The notes beneath the pieces are model-generated. The model had not been told where the DNA came from. It saw only the letters and a list, made by a program, of their open reading frames with translations, and did not search any database. Of a DNA stretch of 64,000 bases, positions 59,972 to 64,000 are shown piece by piece. Origin of the DNA: Seriola aureovittata (Eukaryota; Chordata; Actinopteri; Carangiformes; Carangidae); the NCBI RefSeq assembly GCF_021018895.1, contig NC_079376.1, positions 19,276,501 through 19,340,500 of the forward strand, written 5' to 3'. The translations under genes and the position numbers were made by a program. Within the stretch, counting starts at the first letter, position 1, and every line of letters starts with the position of its first letter.

Positions 59972-61148
59972 CTGTTGGAATTGAGAAGAGCATTGACATT
60001 TTGCCAAGCAGAGCAATTATGTACACAATGAACATTTTAATCCTCTTTTCTCAATGTGTCATTTGTGTACCCCATTCTGCCGGTCTAGTTTTGGGTTAAT
60101 TGGTTTTGCTTGACATTGTGATAGAGTGAACCTTTGTGTAAGAGAAAAAAAAAAAAAAAGAATTGCATGCTTTGAATTTCACATCTTTACCTTGCAAAAA
60201 AAAAAAAAAAAGTTCAGGCAGTTGTTAGACAATTCAACTTTGAGGACTGAAATGACGACAATAAGCAACTCAGATAAAAGAACACAGCTTCAGACGTCCC
60301 ACTTCACATTATGACTATCTCTGTGTAGGTGAAGATTTCACAGTTACCAGTAAACATAACACTTTGCAGCTCAATCCCACCCTCGAATTTAATGCATTTT
60401 CTCTGATCTTTCACTGCTCGGTACTATCTGCAAATTCCAAATGAAAAATGGCCAAACCCTCGAGCTGCTCTAATGAATTAGAAACAGCCTGAACTTTTTT
60501 GTCTAGAGATTAAAGTGAATGACTGCCAGATAGAGTTTTACAATGCTGCGAGTCATATTTCAGATAGCACAGCTCCGTGCTTCCCAATCTGACATACCCC
60601 ACACTCCTTTATTTCAAACATGGTCTTTTCAATTGAATCTAATACATGAATATTTTTTTCATATAAGACATAATGATGCTAGAACTGTCGACATTTGGGA
60701 TTTGTTTCTTTTGTATTACTACTATTACCACTCAGAACCTATCAACCTACCCAGAACATTTCAAGCATTTAGCTTGACCTTGTGGCATCATCATCTGTTT
60801 TCACTACTTTTCACACACTATGCTGCTTACATCTTACGGGTTAGTGGGAGGTCTGTCCTGTGTTTGTTGGCTGTTTTTTTTTTTTTTACAAAAACCAGAA
60901 TATTTAAAAAATAGCCCTGAGTCAATTCAATCATGCATTAAAGCCCTTATAAATAATATGATATTGTTGATCAAAAGGCAAGAACCTTTTGATCCTTTCA
61001 TCGTTCTTCTTCAGACTACTTATAACACAACTAGATTTTTTTATACTTTTAAGACTTGTAAATGTTCTAATGGCAGTATTGTAAACTTTTGCAAAACCCA
61101 ATCAGCGAAGTTAAAAAAAAGACTACTTAGCACACTCACATTTTGTGT

Positions 61149-61189
61149 GAGAGCGCGAGAGCGAGCGAGAGAGAGAGAGAGAGGAGAGA
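61149..61189. repeat. GA-rich microsatellite with GC interruptions
   Basis: GAGAGCGCGAGAGCGAGCGA followed by a GA run. Confidence 0.9.
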
Positions 61190-61413
61190 TATTACAGGGC
61201 TATTGTTGGCATCTGGTGGTAGCAAACAAGCTACGGCTCTGGATATAAGAGGCGTTTTCAAAAACAATGAGAGTTTAGGAGGCAAACAGGTGCACGTGAG
61301 GCTAGAGGAGGTGGAAGAGTCACCTGTTGCTATAGCAGCAGATTCAGTTAGGACTGAACCACCTGCAAGCTCGGGTTAGTGAAGAAGAGGGCTCTTTAGC
61401 TGGCTAGCTAACT

Positions 61414-61489
61414 CAGTGGTTCTCAAATGGATTTGTCACAAGGAACACCGTTACTATAGCTATGCAACAGCACAGTTTGAGAACCACTG
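61414..61489. mobile_element. 76-bp hAT-type miniature element
   Basis: CAGTGGTTCTCAAA at 61414-61427 and its exact inverse TTTGAGAACCACTG at 61476-61489. CAGTGGTTCTCAA is a classic hAT (Charlie/Tip100-like) terminus (recalled). The 8-bp flanks AGCTAACT and GTCTACCT share five positions, compatible with a decayed 8-bp target duplication. Confidence 0.7.
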
Positions 61490-62054
61490 GTCTACCTTCT
61501 GCACTCACTGTGATATTGATGTGGAACATGGGCCAAGCATAGAACAAAGTGGTACGACTTTAATTACTTTGACTTTGTAGAATCCAACTGACAAGTCTTC
61601 AAACCATAATAAATTTCCCCTGAAGCGCCTGTATCATACATATACATCTCTGCAACTTTGGAGATGTATTCTACTATTCCTTCAGTAAGTAGAAATGTCA
61701 AGCTAACAACAGGTCATTACAGCAGCATGGGAGGCTGCTCATCAGTTACTATTACTATCATTATATCAATGTTATTCAAAGAGTCAATTACTCCATCATC
61801 CAACAGGAAAAAAACTCTACTCAGTCAGTGTCACTTTTAATTATTTAGATGAAACTACACATTAGTGTGTCATTCAAAGATGTGTGTGTGTATTCAAAGT
61901 ATGTTGCTGAGCAGATGATATTTAAGAGGTTAAAATACCATGTTATGTTCCTTGTTCGTTGTGTATTAATGACTAGTGGACATAAAAAAAAAGTGGAGTG
62001 ATTAGTAAAATATGTAGAAATGAAAGGAAACATGTTAACTAGGCGAAACATAGA

Positions 62055-62208
<154 letters not shown>

Positions 62209-64000
62209 AAGACTGTTGTTCATCATTACCCTATGGCCGCCAAAGCAAACCAGTTTAGCATTTTTGGGATACTTTATGTTATTATTACTTGGCAAACCGA
62301 CCCTTGCTGGTTTACCCTAATGGAGGTGCATGGAAAATAAATTCCACAGTAAACATGCAAAGCTCCAGATTCAATGAAGCCTGATGTGTCATTTAACTCC
62401 ATTCTTTAAAAATAGCTGCTCTAGTCTATATAATTTTGAAACAACACGCTGCAGTGAGATGCATAATTTCCTCAAGTTTTGTCATGATCCCATCTGTGAT
62501 GTCTAATGCATCATATCGACAAACAATTAAGTCCCCCCCCTCGCCCGAGCCCCTCCGCTGTTATATTGGTCTATGTTTGACGATGCTGTATTGAAGTGAT
62601 GAGTTACATTGTTTGCACAAGCTTCATCAAAATCCCGCCAGAGGAGTAAATAGGCTTTGATGGATGAGCTGACATATAAACATATGAAAGGACAACAGCC
62701 GATATTTGATGGAAAAACAATTGCCAGTTGAACTGAAGTGACTCGACCGAAGTGTAAAGAGAAGAAAAAAAAAAAAAAAAAAAACTGCTAAATGTGCAAG
62801 GAGGGGATAAAATAACTGGAACACAAACACAATACAGTCCATACCACCACCTGCAATGGTTTCATAACGTTACTATAGAGTAGAATCAGGAGGTTTTCAA
62901 CACCGTCTCACCAGGAATTAAGTATTACAGGCTTCACAAAGATGTGGTTTATTGTAGCACGTCTCGTTTGTATTTCAGTTATTGTGTCCACCCCCTCTTT
63001 CATTTGATACTGTAGCAGGTTTAACCCACTAGGATTCCCTTTGGGCTGAAGTATTATCAAATGCCTCCTACAACACTGTTGATAATAGTGCACTGTGTGG
63101 AGTACCTTACAGTTTTAACCCTTTTATCAGTGTTTTACACCGAACATGTCCATGGTGTTTTAATACATAAAAAAAAAAGTCAATGCAGACTTATTACTAC
63201 TGATCCTTGAATATTTCCGTTGCTCGCCCTCATCTCAAAAGGACAAATTATTTTTCATATGTAGAAGTGAATATGAATAGTGAAGGTTATTTCTTTATCG
63301 TCATACATTTGGCATTCAGCAAAAAGAATAAACAGGAGGACAAAAATACAAATGGAAGTGGTTCGTTGCTCTGCTGTTGTTGTTTTCAGTATAATAGAAG
63401 AAGACTGACCATTTCATAGACAACGCACTTTTGAGTGGGCAAAAAAGGTTACAATCAGTACGCTATGTGAGTGAGGTCAACCAATTCTCTTTTAAGAGAC
63501 TTTGAAATGAAGGTCATGCTCTGTTCCCACCACAGATGACAAGTTTCATCTCAAGGCCTTGTGAAAATGTACGGTGGATGCATTCAAGAGACTCAAAAAC
63601 AAGTGTAAAAGTTTGATGACAGCCTACGTCAGCGACTTCACTGTCGCAGCAACTTCACTGTCAGGCCATGGCAAGACAAAATTCTTTGGTCTTGTCAACA
63701 ACAGATCACATGTGGCATTCACATACACGTAAACAATCCCACAGATAGAAACTTAACATAATTCTGCTGAAGAGGTTGACTGCACCACAGATAAAAGACA
63801 CATTTTATTTGGCTACTGACATTTTGAGGGAATAACTACAAAGAGAATGAGAAACGAGTTTATTTGTGCACTTCATATCAAAAGCAAGAACACTTTCTAA
63901 CAAACTGACAAACTCTTGACTAACTCAACTCAATACAATTTTAATTTCCTAAAGAAAATCAGCCTTCTTAAAATCAAACTTCATGTTTGCTAAGAAATCA

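Noticed and set aside
61143..61379. Plus-strand ORF with DIRGVFKNN and EESPVA as a hAT/ZMYM-like protein start
   Set aside because: Resemblance is only a few residues long and the upstream part is microsatellite; not enough to claim a transposase.

Overview
The window is vertebrate nuclear DNA, almost certainly from a percomorph-like teleost fish. It is AT-rich, intron-dominated, full of dinucleotide microsatellites and scattered with fish-type transposons (Tc1-like, L2/Rex-type LINEs, short TIR elements). There are no operons, CRISPR arrays or recognisable tRNA/rRNA genes.

One protein-coding gene occupies nearly the whole window on the minus strand: gamma-2-syntrophin (SNTG2/sntg2), a scaffold of the dystrophin-associated complex. 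I placed 16 consecutive coding exons, from 59971 down to the stop codon at 942-944. All have AG/GT splice borders in matching phase, and joined they give 513 residues with no internal stop. Only the short first coding exon (about 24 residues in human, from memory) and the promoter are not found; they probably lie beyond 64000. Exons A-F (59971-54665) carry the N-terminal PH-like segment and the whole PDZ domain. Exon G and the start of H form a Ser/Pro linker. Exons H-M form the rest of the first PH-like unit and the second PH domain. Exons N-P form the C-terminal syntrophin-unique region. The four largest introns are 2095-17305 (15.2 kb), 36768-50808 (14.0 kb), 26901-36642 (9.7 kb) and 17906-23824 (5.9 kb).

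The introns hold the rest: an L2/Rex-type LINE (about 3150-6620, plus) and a second fragment (41085-42240, minus); three decayed Tc1-like transposons (37.8-38.9, 39.7-40.5 and 53.0-54.2 kb); several copies of a teleost TIR repeat that starts with an AATAGTTCAACATTTTGG-like end; a 420-bp MITE with about 60-bp inverted repeats (30630-31049); a 76-bp hAT-type mini-element (61414-61489); an ACAAAATGACC-type minisatellite (56.2-56.5 kb); and many microsatellites, including a pure (AG)75 tract.

No novel multi-gene system is visible. The most interesting non-routine signals are an approximately 850-bp non-repetitive-looking intronic segment present twice (32.5-33.4 and 35.4-36.3 kb), a CTT/CT microsatellite serving as the polypyrimidine tract of PDZ exon F, and the phase-0 small exons.
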